A stretch of DNA of 34,205 nt from Streptomyces albospinus. Its GTDB lineage: Bacteria > Actinomycetota > Actinomycetes > Streptomycetales > Streptomycetaceae. Shown here piece by piece: positions 15,145 to 23,173 of this stretch; the first letter of the stretch is position 1, and every line of letters begins with the position of its first letter. The stretch covers positions 1-34,205 of the forward strand of contig NZ_BMRP01000007.1 of NCBI RefSeq assembly GCF_014648695.1, read 5' to 3'. The notes under the pieces were generated by a model, which saw only the letters and a list, made by a program, of their open reading frames with translations, was not told where the DNA came from and ran no database searches. A program made the position numbers and the translations under genes.

Positions 15145-15551
15145 TTCAACATCGGCTCGGTCGTACGGACCGCCAACGCCTTCCTGGCCAAGGAGGTCCA
15201 CATCGTCGGGCAGCGCCGCTGGAACCGGCGCGGCGCGATGGTGACCGACCGCTACCAGCACGTCCGCCACCACCCGGACACCGCCGAGCTGCCGCCTGGG
15301 CCGCCGCCGAGGAGCTGCCGATCATCGGGATCGACAACCTCCCCGGCTCCGTCCCCCTGGAGACGACCGAGCTGCCCCGCCGCTGTGTGCTGCTCTTCGG
15401 GCAGGAGGGGCCGGGGCTCACCGAAGAGGCGCGCCGGCACGCCTCCCTGGTCTGCTCGATCGCCCAGTTCGGCTCGACCCGCTCGATCAACGCGGGGGCC
15501 GCGGCGGCCATCGCGATGCACGCCTGGATCGCGCGCCACGCCCAGATCTAG
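15145..15551 (+). pseudogene. TrmH-family RNA methyltransferase, 3' fragment with frameshift
   Basis: This is the rest of the gene that starts at 8800. It resumes exactly at FNIGSVVRTANAFLAKEVHI (SpoU motif 1) and ends with LFGQEGPGL (motif 2) and GSTRSINAGAAAAIAMHAW (motif 3), stop TAG 15549-15551. The frame is broken near 15290: GAGCTG is followed by CCGCCTGGG where one more G is needed to read AAWAAAEELP, so motif 1 and motifs 2-3 lie in different frames. The length from 15145 to the stop codon is not a multiple of three. No start codon with a ribosome-binding site serves this piece. The frameshift indicates relaxed selection after the interruption. Confidence 0.85.
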
Positions 15552-15634
15552 GGCCCGCCCCACGCGACCGCGACCGGGTGGATCGGCCCGCGGGCCCGGG
15601 GCCCGCTGCGGCACGACCGCCCGGGCCCCGGGCT

Positions 15635-17317
15635 TCACGCCTCCCGCCTCACCTCCACCGTCCGGAAGCGGTTCGCCACGAAGGCGCCGTCGCACAGCAC
15701 GGCGTTGGCCGCCGGATTGCCGCCCGAGCCGTGGAAGTCGGAGAACGCCGCGGTCTGGTTCACATAGACCCCGCCGGTCAGATTCAGCGACAGCTGCGCG
15801 CACTCCTCCAGGCAGGCTTCCTCTACCAGCCGCTCCACCTCGGGCGAGGTGGTGTAGGCGCCGACCGTCATGGCGCCCTTGTCGCGGATCGTACGCCGCA
15901 GCAGAGCGACCGCGTCGGCCGCGGAGTCGACGGCCACCGCGAACGACACCGGGCCGAAGCACTCCGACAGATACGCCGCCTCGGAGTCCGGCTTGGCGCC
16001 GTCCAGCTTGACGATCACCGGCGTCCGGACCGTGGCCTTGGGGAACTCCGGATGGGCCACCTCACGGGAGGCAAGACCCACCTCGCCGAGTCCCGACGCC
16101 GCGTCGATCCGCTCCTTGACCTGCGGATTGACGATCGCACCCAGCAGGGCGTTGGCTCGCGCGTCGTCGCCCAGCAGGCCGCTCACCGCGCCCGCCAGAT
16201 CGCTGACCACCTCGTCGTACGACTTCGGCCCGGCATCCGTGCTGATGCCGTCCCGGGGGATCAGCAGATTCTGCGGGGTGGTGCACATCTGGCCGCTGTA
16301 GAGCGACAGCGAGAACGCGAGGTTGCTGAGCATGCCCTTGTAGTCGTCGGTGGACTCGATGACGACGGTGTTCACGCCGGCCTTCTCCGTGAAGACCTCG
16401 GCCTGGCGGGCGTTCTCCTCCAGCCAGTCGCCGAAGGCGGTCGAGCCGGTGTAGTCGATGATCCGGACCTCGGGGCGCACGGCCAGCGTCTTGGCCAGCC
16501 CCTCGCCCGGCTTGTCCACGGCCAGGCACACCAGGTCCGCGGGGAAGCCGGCCTCGGCCAGCACCTCACGGGCCACCCGGACGGTCAGCGCCAGCGGGAG
16601 CACGGCGCGCGGATGCGGCTTGACCAGCACCGGATTGCCGGTGGCCAGCGAGGCGAACAGGCCCGGATAGCCGTTCCACGTCGGGAAGGTGTTGCAGCCG
16701 ATCACCAGGGCGACGCCGCGCGGCACGGCCGTGAAGCTCTTGGCCAGCTCCAGCGGATCGCGCTTGCCCTGCGGCTTGGACCAGGCGGCCTTCTCGGGCG
16801 TCCGGGTCTGCTCGGCGTACGCGTACGCCACCGCCTCCAGGCCGCGGTCCTGGGCGTGCGGCCCGCCCGCCTGGAAGGCCATCATGAACGCCTGCCCACT
16901 GGTGTGCATCACGGCCTGGGCGAACTCATGGGTGCGCGCGCTGATCCGCGCCAGGATCTCCAGACAGACCGCGGCGCGCGCCTCGGGCCCCGCGTCCCTC
17001 CATACGGGGATCGCGGCCCGCATGGCCGGCAGCAGCACCGAGACGTCCGGATGCGGATAGCTGATGCCCAACTCCGGGCCGTACGGCGAGACCTCCTCGC
17101 CCGTCCAGTCGTCCGTGCCGGGCTGGTCGAGTGCGAAACGGGTGCCGCGCAGGGCCTCGAAGGCGGCCAGTCCCTCCGGCGCGGCGTTCTCGCCGTACGC
17201 CTTGGGGTGCTCGGGGTGCGGGGACCAGTACTCGCGGGTACGGATCGCTTCCAGCGCCTTGTCGAGGGTCAGGCGGTGCTTCTCGATCAACTGCGCTGCG
17301 GTCGGTTCGGCGGCCAT
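15635..17317 (-). CDS. paaN: Phenylacetic acid degradation protein PaaN (aldehyde dehydrogenase family)
   Basis: A 560-residue member of the aldehyde dehydrogenase superfamily of the PaaN type, expected to oxidise the ring-opened aldehyde intermediate of phenylacetyl-CoA catabolism. Visible elements are PRGVALVIGCNTFPTWNGYP (coenzyme domain), GNPVLVKPHPRAVLP, DYTGSTAFGDWL, the FTEKAGVNTVVI segment, and SLYSGQMCTTPQNL with the likely catalytic Cys at residue 345. It lacks the C-terminal MaoC-type hydratase domain of the enterobacterial PaaZ fusion, so hydrolysis of the ring must come from another protein. ATG 17317 is preceded by CGAGGAG. It is divergent from the paaH-like gene and the operator at 17395-17412 lies between them, nearer to paaN. 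Confidence 0.92.
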   Translation of the reverse strand: MAAEPTAAQLIEKHRLTLDKALEAIRTREYWSPHPEHPKAYGENAAPEGLAAFEALRGTRFALDQPGTDDWTGEEVSPYGPELGISYPHPDVSVLLPAMRAAIPVWRDAGPEARAAVCLEILARISARTHEFAQAVMHTSGQAFMMAFQAGGPHAQDRGLEAVAYAYAEQTRTPEKAAWSKPQGKRDPLELAKSFTAVPRGVALVIGCNTFPTWNGYPGLFASLATGNPVLVKPHPRAVLPLALTVRVAREVLAEAGFPADLVCLAVDKPGEGLAKTLAVRPEVRIIDYTGSTAFGDWLEENARQAEVFTEKAGVNTVVIESTDDYKGMLSNLAFSLSLYSGQMCTTPQNLLIPRDGISTDAGPKSYDEVVSDLAGAVSGLLGDDARANALLGAIVNPQVKERIDAASGLGEVGLASREVAHPEFPKATVRTPVIVKLDGAKPDSEAAYLSECFGPVSFAVAVDSAADAVALLRRTIRDKGAMTVGAYTTSPEVERLVEEACLEECAQLSLNLTGGVYVNQTAAFSDFHGSGGNPAANAVLCDGAFVANRFRTVEVRREA

Positions 17318-17394
17318 CGGTGACCAACTCCTCGTCGAGTGCTGGGCGGAGATGCGAACAGGGCTGGGAGCTGACAGGGCAGCAGAGTTAGAGT

Positions 17395-17412
17395 AACCGA
17401 ACGATCGGTCGG
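17395..17412. promoter_or_regulatory. Predicted PaaR/TetR operator between paaN and paaH
   Basis: AACCGAACGATCGGTCGG contains the dyad ACCGA-ACGA-TCGGT and is identical to the site before paaA in inverted orientation. It sits 78 bases upstream of paaN and 55 bases upstream of the paaH-like gene, so one site could control both directions, including the downstream TetR gene (autoregulation). Confidence 0.7.
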
Positions 17413-17466
17413 GGCAAGAGGGCCCGGCGAACCTGTGGAAAACTCGGTCGGGGAGGATCAGCTGCC

Positions 17467-18987
17467 ATGACGGCAATCGGAACCAGCAGCACGGTTGCAG
17501 TGGTCGGTACCGGCACCATGGGGCAGGGAATCGCGCAGGTCGCGCTGGTCGCCGGCCACCGCGTACGCCTCTACGACACCGCCCCGGGCCGCGCCGAACA
17601 GGCCGCCCGGGCCATCGGGCAGCGGCTCGACCGGCTGGTGGAAAAAGGCCGGATCCCGGCTGCGGAGCGGGACGCCGCACGCGAACGCCTCTCCCCCGCC
17701 ACGTCCCTCGCAGAACTGTCCGACGCCGCGCTGGTCGTCGAGGCGATCCTGGAGCAACTCCCGGCCAAACAGGACCTGTTCAGGTCCCTTGAGGACGTCG
17801 TCGCATCCGACTGCCTGCTCGCCACCAACACCTCCTCCCTGTCCGTGACCGCGGTCGCGGGACCGCTGCGCCACCCCGGCCGCTGCGTGGGCCTGCACTT
17901 CTTCAACCCCGCGCCGCTCCTCCCGCTGGTCGAGGTCGTCAGCGGCTTCGCGACCGACGAGGCCGCGGCCACCACCGCGTACGAGACCGCCGCGGCCTGG
18001 GGCAAGACGCCGGTGCGCTGTGCCGACACCCCCGGCTTCATCGTCAACCGCATCGCCCGCCCCTTCTACGCCGAGGCCCTGCGCCTCTACGAGGAGCGGG
18101 CCGCCGACCCCGCCACCATCGACGCCGTGCTGCGCGACGGCAGCGGCTTCAAGATGGGACCCTTCGAGCTCACCGACCTCATCGGGCAGGACGTGAACGA
18201 AGCGGTCACCCACTCCGTGTGGACCGCCTTCTTCCAGGACGCGAAGTTCACGCCCTCCCTGGCGCAGCGCCGGCTGGTGGAATCCGGGCTGCACGGCCGC
18301 AAGACGGGGCGCGGCTGGTTCGACTACGCCGAGGGTGCCCGCCGGCCCGCGCCGCACACCGCCGAGCCCTGCCCAGCGCCCGCGTCGGTCGCCCTGCACG
18401 CGGAGCTGCCGGGCCCGGCCGGGGTGCTGCGCGAGCTGATCGAGGAGGCCGGCATCAAGATCACCCGTGACCGCACGCCAGGGGAGTCGGAGGGCTTCAT
18501 CCGGCTGCCCGGTGGTGCCTGCCTGGCGATGACGAACGGCCACCCGGCCACGAGAGCGGCCCACGGCGCCTCCATCCGCTTCGATCTCTCGCTCGACTAC
18601 CGGGCCGCGACGCGGATCGCCCTCGCGCCCTCGGCGGCGACCTCCGAGGGGGACCTCGCCGAGGCCGTCGGGCTGTTCCAGGCGCTGGGCAAAGAGGTCA
18701 GCGTGATCGACGACGTCCCGGGCCTGATCGTCGCCCGGACGGTCGCGATGATCATCGACTTCGCCGTGGACGCCGCGGCCCGCGGGGTCGCCACCCCCGA
18801 GGACATCGACACGGCCATGCGGCTCGGCGTGAACTACCCCGGCGGCCCCATGGAGTGGGCCGACCGGCTCGGTGCCCCGTGGGTGCGGGATCTGCTGGAT
18901 TCCCTGCACCACCGGAATGCCGGCGGACGCTACGTACCGTCCTGGGCGCTACGGCGCCGTGCGGACCTCGAGGAATTGGTGCTCTAA
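17467..18987 (+). CDS. paaH: 3-hydroxyacyl-CoA dehydrogenase (PaaH-like)
   Basis: A 506-residue NAD-dependent 3-hydroxyacyl-CoA dehydrogenase, probably acting on 3-hydroxyadipyl-CoA late in phenylacetate breakdown. The Rossmann loop is VAVVGTGTMGQGIAQVALVAG near residues 10-30, followed by LVVEAILEQLPAKQDLF and NTSSLSVT. The catalytic His is in GLHFFNPAPLLPLVEVV; the first C-terminal domain has DTPGFIVNRI, FKMGPFELTDLIG and GRKTGRGWFDY. A second C-terminal domain follows (DVPGLIVARTVAMIIDFAVD, NYPGGPMEWAD), giving the two-domain length typical of PaaH. ATG 17467 has GGGGAGGAT just upstream. It is the first gene after the bidirectional operator and is followed 2 bases later by the TetR gene. 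Confidence 0.9.
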   Translation: MTAIGTSSTVAVVGTGTMGQGIAQVALVAGHRVRLYDTAPGRAEQAARAIGQRLDRLVEKGRIPAAERDAARERLSPATSLAELSDAALVVEAILEQLPAKQDLFRSLEDVVASDCLLATNTSSLSVTAVAGPLRHPGRCVGLHFFNPAPLLPLVEVVSGFATDEAAATTAYETAAAWGKTPVRCADTPGFIVNRIARPFYAEALRLYEERAADPATIDAVLRDGSGFKMGPFELTDLIGQDVNEAVTHSVWTAFFQDAKFTPSLAQRRLVESGLHGRKTGRGWFDYAEGARRPAPHTAEPCPAPASVALHAELPGPAGVLRELIEEAGIKITRDRTPGESEGFIRLPGGACLAMTNGHPATRAAHGASIRFDLSLDYRAATRIALAPSAATSEGDLAEAVGLFQALGKEVSVIDDVPGLIVARTVAMIIDFAVDAAARGVATPEDIDTAMRLGVNYPGGPMEWADRLGAPWVRDLLDSLHHRNAGGRYVPSWALRRRADLEELVL

Positions 18988-18989
18988 TC

Positions 18990-19580
18990 ATGACCATGGC
19001 CAAGCGCGACGCCTATACGCCCGATTCGCTGCTCGCGGTCTCCGTCGAGGTGTTCATCGAGCGCGGCTACGACGGCACCTCCATGGAGCACCTGTCCAAG
19101 GCGGCCGGCATCTCGAAGTCGTCGATCTACCACCATGTGCGCAGCAAGGAAGAGCTGCTGCGCCGCGCGATAAGCCGCGCCCTGGACGGGCTGTTCGGGG
19201 TCCTGGAGGAGCCCGGCGCGGTCCAGGGGCGGGCGATCGAGCGACTGGAGTACGTCACGCGGCGCGAGGCCGAGGTCCTGATGGACGAACTCCCTTATGT
19301 GACACTGCTGTTGCGGGTGCGCGGAAATACGGACACCGAGCGGTGGGCCATGGAGCGCCGCCGGGAGTTCGACCACAGGGTCGCCGAACTGCTCAAGGAG
19401 GCCGCCGCCGACGGTGACCTCCGGGACGACGTGGACATCCGGCTGGCGACCCGGCTGCTCTTCGGCATGATCAACTCGGTCGTCGAGTGGTACCGGCCGG
19501 GGCGCGGCGACGCGGCAAGCCGAGACGAGGTCGCCGAGGCCGTGGTCCGCACGGCGTTCGGGGGGCTGCGCCGGGCCTGA
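18990..19580 (+). CDS. paaR: TetR-family transcriptional regulator (PaaR-type)
   Basis: A 196-residue TetR-family repressor. The N-terminal helix-turn-helix spans about residues 10-56: LLAVSVEVFIERGYDGTSME, HLSKAAGISKSSIYHHVRSK. The C-terminal domain (WAMERRREFDHRVAELLKEA, LLFGMINSVVEWYRP) is the ligand pocket and dimer interface. It begins 2 bases after the paaH stop; an internal ATG at 18996 is an alternative start. Location in the paaH operon and the identical dyads before paaA and paaN point to phenylacetyl-CoA-type control of the paa genes, as known for TetR-type PaaR of other bacteria. The gene symbol is assigned from this context. Confidence 0.85.
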   Translation: MTMAKRDAYTPDSLLAVSVEVFIERGYDGTSMEHLSKAAGISKSSIYHHVRSKEELLRRAISRALDGLFGVLEEPGAVQGRAIERLEYVTRREAEVLMDELPYVTLLLRVRGNTDTERWAMERRREFDHRVAELLKEAAADGDLRDDVDIRLATRLLFGMINSVVEWYRPGRGDAASRDEVAEAVVRTAFGGLRRA

Positions 19581-19730
19581 GGGCGGGGCGAGTGCTTGCT
19601 CGGCCGGGGTGCGAGTGAGGGCGAGCTTTCCCGGGATGGGCTTGAGCGATTGCTGTGCCGGGGTGGGCTTGCGCGCCTGTCTGGGGCGGCGCGCTGGTCG
19701 TTGTTCCGTGGTGGGGGGATGGTCGCTTGG

Positions 19731-19766
19731 GTGCGGGTGCGGGTGCGGGTGCGGGTGCGGGCGCGG
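19731..19766. repeat. GTGCGG hexamer tandem repeat
   Basis: Five exact copies of GTGCGG are followed by one variant, GCGCGG. It lies after the TetR gene. Such runs are prone to slippage and may vary in copy number between strains. Confidence 0.85.
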
Positions 19767-19824
19767 CGAGGGTGAGGCTGGCCGTGTGACCGGCTCACCG
19801 GGTTCTTCGCGTCGTGGTGCGATC

Positions 19825-19848
19825 GCTGGTGCTGGTGCTGGTGCTGGT
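19825..19848. repeat. GCTGGT hexamer tandem repeat
   Basis: Four exact copies of GCTGGT occur about 60 bases after the GTGCGG run. It is non-coding by context. Confidence 0.85.
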
Positions 19849-19939
19849 GGCCCGGTGCCCGGGTGTCTGCCCCGTCTGCGACGGCTGTGCGCCCGTGGCG
19901 TAGAGCGGCCACTGCTTCGCCCCCCCACCCCCGAACCCA

Positions 19940-19986
19940 CCCCCCGCCCCCTCCCCCGAAGGGGGAGAGGGGGAGGGGGCGGGGGG
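19940..19986. terminator. Long G/C hairpin, likely bidirectional terminator
   Basis: CCCCCCGCCCCCTCCCCC (19940-19957) is perfectly complementary to 19969-19986, giving an 18-bp stem with an 11-base loop GAAGGGGGAGA. It is placed between the convergent TetR and Lrp genes, where a bidirectional terminator is expected. The G-runs could also form a quadruplex. Confidence 0.7.
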
Positions 19987-20062
19987 AAAGCCCGAGCAGG
20001 CGCGGCGGATCCGCCAGGCGGACCACGCTCGGCGATCCCGGAAGGCCCGACGCCCCCGAAGG

Positions 20063-20176
20063 CCCGACCACGCCCGGCAGGCCCGACCACGCCCGGCAGG
20101 CCCGACCACGCCCGGCAGGCCCGACCACGCCCGGCAGGCCCGACCACGCCCGGCAGCCCCGACCACGCCCGGCAGC
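20063..20176. repeat. Six tandem 19-bp repeats
   Basis: The unit CCCGACCACGCCCGGCAGG occurs six times head to tail with starts at 20063, 20082, 20101, 20120, 20139 and 20158; the last two units differ at the G/C junction. There are no spacers, so it is a minisatellite and not a CRISPR array. It ends 28 bases before the Lrp stop. Confidence 0.9.
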
Positions 20177-20204
20177 CCCGGCAGCAGCGCCCCTACCCCA
20201 CCCC

Positions 20205-20708
20205 CTACCCCTCCTCCACCCCCAGGTCGGTCTCCTCGAAGACCAGCAAGGTGCGGGTGCTGAGCACTTCCGGTATCGACTGGATGCGGGTGAGGACCAG
20301 CTCCCGTAGCTCGCGGTTGTCCTTGGTGTGGACGAGCAGCAGGACGTCGAAGTCGCCGCTGACCAGCGCGATATGGGCGGCTCCCGGCAGTGCGGTGAGC
20401 TGTTTGCGGACGGTCCGCCAGGAGTTCTGCACGATCTTGAGCGTGATGTAGGCGGAGGCGGCCTGACCTGCTCTTTCCTGGTCGACGAGGGCGCTGAAGC
20501 CACGGATGACGCCGTCGTCGAGCAGCCGGTTGATGCGGGCGTACGCATTGGCGCGGGAGACGTGCACCTGCTCGGCGACGGAGCGTATCGAGGCCCGGCC
20601 GTCGGTGCGCAGCAGGCGCAGGATGGCGCGGTCGATGGTGTCGAGGGGACGCGCGGCCGGAGACGGCGGAGCGGGCGGCGCCGGTGGCTGCCCGCCTGGA
20701 TTGGCCAT
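20205..20708 (-). CDS. bkdR: Lrp/AsnC-family regulator (BkdR-like)
   Basis: A 167-residue Lrp/AsnC regulator. After a Pro/Ala-rich N-terminal tail of about 20 residues comes the helix-turn-helix LDTIDRAILRLLRTDGRASI, SVAEQVHVSRANAYARINRL, then the ligand domain (YITLKIVQNSWRTVRKQLTA, ALVSGDFDVLLLVHTKDNRE). ATG 20708 is chosen because GGAGGA lies 7 bases upstream; an in-frame ATG at 20723 lies in the same leader and is possible. It is divergent from bkdA, the arrangement of BkdR-type regulators of branched-chain keto-acid dehydrogenase operons, which respond to branched-chain amino acids. The gene symbol rests on this context. Confidence 0.85.
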   Translation of the reverse strand: MANPGGQPPAPPAPPSPAARPLDTIDRAILRLLRTDGRASIRSVAEQVHVSRANAYARINRLLDDGVIRGFSALVDQERAGQAASAYITLKIVQNSWRTVRKQLTALPGAAHIALVSGDFDVLLLVHTKDNRELRELVLTRIQSIPEVLSTRTLLVFEETDLGVEEG

Positions 20709-20823
20709 CTGTTCCTCCGGCATATGGTCCCGCCTCCCCTTTGTGGACGCCCTGCCTTCATCACAAGCTGTGGAGAACCGTTTGTCCACAGGCTGAACCC
20801 GCCTGTAGCCAAAATGCATCAGC

Positions 20824-20841
20824 GACCGAACAATCGGTAGG
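20824..20841. promoter_or_regulatory. Third ACCGA-N4-TCGGT dyad, upstream of bkdA
   Basis: GACCGAACAATCGGTAGG matches the paa operators in 15 of 18 positions and keeps the full dyad ACCGA-ACAA-TCGGT. It lies in the divergent space between the Lrp gene (116 bases) and bkdA (108 bases). It is a candidate link between the TetR regulator at 18990 and the keto-acid dehydrogenase operon. Confidence 0.6.
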
Positions 20842-20948
20842 GAAGGGCGTACCCGCCCCGACCGATTCCATCCTGCCCGTGCGTCGCCCGCCCACCACCC
20901 CATATGAGGCGCCTCGCGCCGCCCCTTCGATCCGAGGAGGTGCTCGTC

Positions 20949-22142
20949 ATGACGGTCCTTGAGCAGCCCGGCAGCAGCAGGCACACGAGCGGCCTGGCCG
21001 GACCGCCGCCCGCCTGGCGGCCCCGTGTCGACCCGGCGCCCCTCCTGCCCGACGCGGAGCCGTATCGCCTCCTGGGGACGGACGCCGCCGGCCGGCTCGA
21101 CCCCGGACTGCTGAAGCGGCTGTACGCGGAGCTGGTGCGAGGCCGCCGGTACAACGCCCAGGCCACCGCGCTGACGCGGCAGGGACGGCTGGCGGTCTAC
21201 CCGTCCTCCACGGGGCAGGAAGCCTGCCAGGTCGCGGCGGCGCTCGCGCTCGAAGACCGCGACTGGCTCTTCCCCAGCTACCGCGACACCCTGGCCGCCG
21301 TGGCCCGCGGCCTCGATCCCGTACAGGCGCTGACGCTCCTGCGGGGCGACTGGCACACCGGGTACGACCCGCACGAGCACCGCATCGCCCCCTTGTGCAC
21401 CCCGCTCGCCACGCAACTCCCCCACGCCGTGGGCCTGGCGCACGCCGCCCGCCTCAAGGGCGACGACGTGGTCGCACTGGCGATGGTCGGCGACGGCGGC
21501 ACGAGCGAGGGCGATTTCCACGAGGCGCTGAACTTCGCCGCGGTCTGGCAGGCACCGGTCGTCTTCCTCGTGCAGAACAACGGCTTCGCGATCTCCGTCC
21601 CGCTCGCCAAGCAGACCGCCGCGCCGTCCCTCGCCCACAAGGCGGTCGGCTACGGCATGCCCGGCCGCCTCGTGGACGGCAATGACGCCCCCGCGATGCA
21701 CGACGTCCTCACCGAGGCCGTACGGCGGGCCCGCGAGGGCGGCGGCCCCACCCTGGTCGAGGCCGTGACGTACCGCCTGGAGGCGCACACCAACGCCGAT
21801 GACGCCACCCGCTACCGCACCGATGACGAGGTCGAGACCTGGCGGGCGCACGACCCGATAGCCCTGCTGGAGCGCGAGCTGGCGGAGCGGAAGCTGCTCT
21901 CCGACACATTCGTCGCCGCCACCCGGGACAGCGCCGAGCGCCTGGCCGCCGACCTCCGGGAGCGCATGAACGCCGCCCCGCCCCTGGACCCGATGGACCT
22001 GTTCGACCACGTATTCACCCGGCAGACCAGCCAACTGCGCGACCAGGCGGCCCAGTTGCGCGCCGAGCTGGACGCCGAGGCCGAGGGACACACCGAGCAC
22101 GCAGCGGGCGCCGCGACGCCCGCCCAGGAGGCCAGGCCATGA
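20949..22142 (+). CDS. bkdA: 2-oxoacid dehydrogenase E1 alpha subunit (BkdA)
   Basis: E1 alpha of a thiamine-diphosphate-dependent 2-oxoacid dehydrogenase, 397 residues. With E1 beta it decarboxylates the oxoacid and passes the acyl group to the lipoyl arm of E2. The thiamine-diphosphate motif is VGDGGTSEGDFHEALNFAAV, from Gly181-Asp182-Gly183 to the paired Asn210-Asn211. LYPSSTGQEA-type (VYPSSTGQEACQVAAALAL) and YRLEAHTNADDATRYR (the loop over the active site) are conserved. ATG 20949 has GAGGAGG upstream. It is the first of three genes with ATGA overlaps. The type is branched-chain (Bkd) by its similarity and by the divergent Lrp regulator, but aromatic substrates cannot be excluded. Confidence 0.92.
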   Translation: MTVLEQPGSSRHTSGLAGPPPAWRPRVDPAPLLPDAEPYRLLGTDAAGRLDPGLLKRLYAELVRGRRYNAQATALTRQGRLAVYPSSTGQEACQVAAALALEDRDWLFPSYRDTLAAVARGLDPVQALTLLRGDWHTGYDPHEHRIAPLCTPLATQLPHAVGLAHAARLKGDDVVALAMVGDGGTSEGDFHEALNFAAVWQAPVVFLVQNNGFAISVPLAKQTAAPSLAHKAVGYGMPGRLVDGNDAPAMHDVLTEAVRRAREGGGPTLVEAVTYRLEAHTNADDATRYRTDDEVETWRAHDPIALLERELAERKLLSDTFVAATRDSAERLAADLRERMNAAPPLDPMDLFDHVFTRQTSQLRDQAAQLRAELDAEAEGHTEHAAGAATPAQEARP

Positions 22143-23173
22143 CGACCACCGCTCCGGCGACCGCGCGCAAGCCCGCCACGATGGCGCAGGCGCTGACCCG
22201 CGCGCTGCACGACGCCATGGCCGAGGACCCGTCCGTCCATGTGATGGGGGAGGACGTGGGCGCCCTGGGCGGCGTCTTCCGGGTCACCGATGGCCTGGCC
22301 GAGGAGTTCGGCGAGGACCGTTGCAGCGACACCCCGCTCGCCGAGGCCGGCATCCTGGGCACCGCCGTCGGCATGGCGATGTACGGGCTGCGCCCGGTCG
22401 TGGAGATGCAGTTCGACGCGTTCGCCTACCCGGCCTTCGAGCAACTGGTCAGCCATGTCGCCCGGATGCGCAACCGCACCCGCGGCGCGGTGGCCATGCC
22501 GCTGACGATTCGCATCCCGTACGGCGGCGGGATCGGCGGTGTCGAGCACCACAGCGACTCCTCCGAGGCGTACTACCTCGCCACCCCCGGCCTCCAGGTC
22601 GTCGCCCCGGCCACGGTCGAGGACGCGTACGGGCTGCTGCGCGCCGCCATCGCCTCCGACGACCCGGTCGTCTTCCTCGAACCCAAGCGGCTGTACTGGT
22701 CCAAGGCCGAATGGTCGCCGGACGCGCCCACTCCGGTCGCCCCCATAGGCCGTGCCGAGATCCGGCGCCGCGGCAGCAGTGCCACGCTGATCACCTACGG
22801 CCCCTCGCTCCCGGTCTGCCTGGAGGCCGCCGAGGCCGCCCGGGCCGAGGGCTGGGACCTGGAAGTTCTCGACCTGCGCTCGCTGGTGCCGTTCGACGAC
22901 GAGACGGTCTGCGCGTCCGTGCGGCGCACCGGGCGGGCCGTGATCGTCCACGAGTCCAACGGATTCGGCGGCCCGGGCGGCGAGATCGCCGCGCGGATCA
23001 CCGAGCGCTGCTTCCACCACCTGGAGGCGCCCGTGCTGCGCGTCGCCGGTTTCGACATCCCCTATCCGCCGCCGATGCTGGAGCGGCACCACCTTCCGGG
23101 TGTGGACCGGATCCTGGACACCATCGCCCGTCTCCAGTGGGAGTCGGACTGGACCGAGGGACGTGGTGAGTGA
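22139..23173 (+). CDS. bkdB: 2-oxoacid dehydrogenase E1 beta subunit (BkdB)
   Basis: E1 beta, 344 residues, which completes the thiamine active site with E1 alpha. Conserved parts are MAQALTRALHDAMAEDPSVH, VMGEDVGALGGVFRVTDGL, DTPLAEAGILGTAVGMAMYG, EMQFDAFAYPAFEQLVSH and RIPYGGGIGGVEHHSDSSEA. The C-terminal transketolase-like domain has YGPSLPVCLEAAEAA and VHESNGFGGPGGEIAARI. The ATG overlaps the bkdA stop (ATGA), and the TGA stop shares one base with the ATG of the E2 gene (TGATG), so the three subunits are likely made in coupled amounts. Confidence 0.93.
   Translation: MTTTAPATARKPATMAQALTRALHDAMAEDPSVHVMGEDVGALGGVFRVTDGLAEEFGEDRCSDTPLAEAGILGTAVGMAMYGLRPVVEMQFDAFAYPAFEQLVSHVARMRNRTRGAVAMPLTIRIPYGGGIGGVEHHSDSSEAYYLATPGLQVVAPATVEDAYGLLRAAIASDDPVVFLEPKRLYWSKAEWSPDAPTPVAPIGRAEIRRRGSSATLITYGPSLPVCLEAAEAARAEGWDLEVLDLRSLVPFDDETVCASVRRTGRAVIVHESNGFGGPGGEIAARITERCFHHLEAPVLRVAGFDIPYPPPMLERHHLPGVDRILDTIARLQWESDWTEGRGE

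Larger units (their letters stand above)
19581..20204. other. Repeat-rich convergent intergenic region
   Basis: The 624 bases between the ends of the convergent TetR and Lrp genes contain no believable gene. They hold GTGCGG hexamer repeats, GCTGGT hexamer repeats, a strong G/C hairpin and six 19-bp tandem repeats, listed separately. Frames running through it are low-complexity by-products of these repeats. Confidence 0.7.

Noticed and set aside
15635..17317. PaaZ-type bifunctional protein
   Set aside because: The protein ends after the aldehyde dehydrogenase domain, without the MaoC-like hydratase part.
20063..20176. CRISPR array
   Set aside because: The 19-bp units are directly adjacent with no unique spacers and no cas genes are present.
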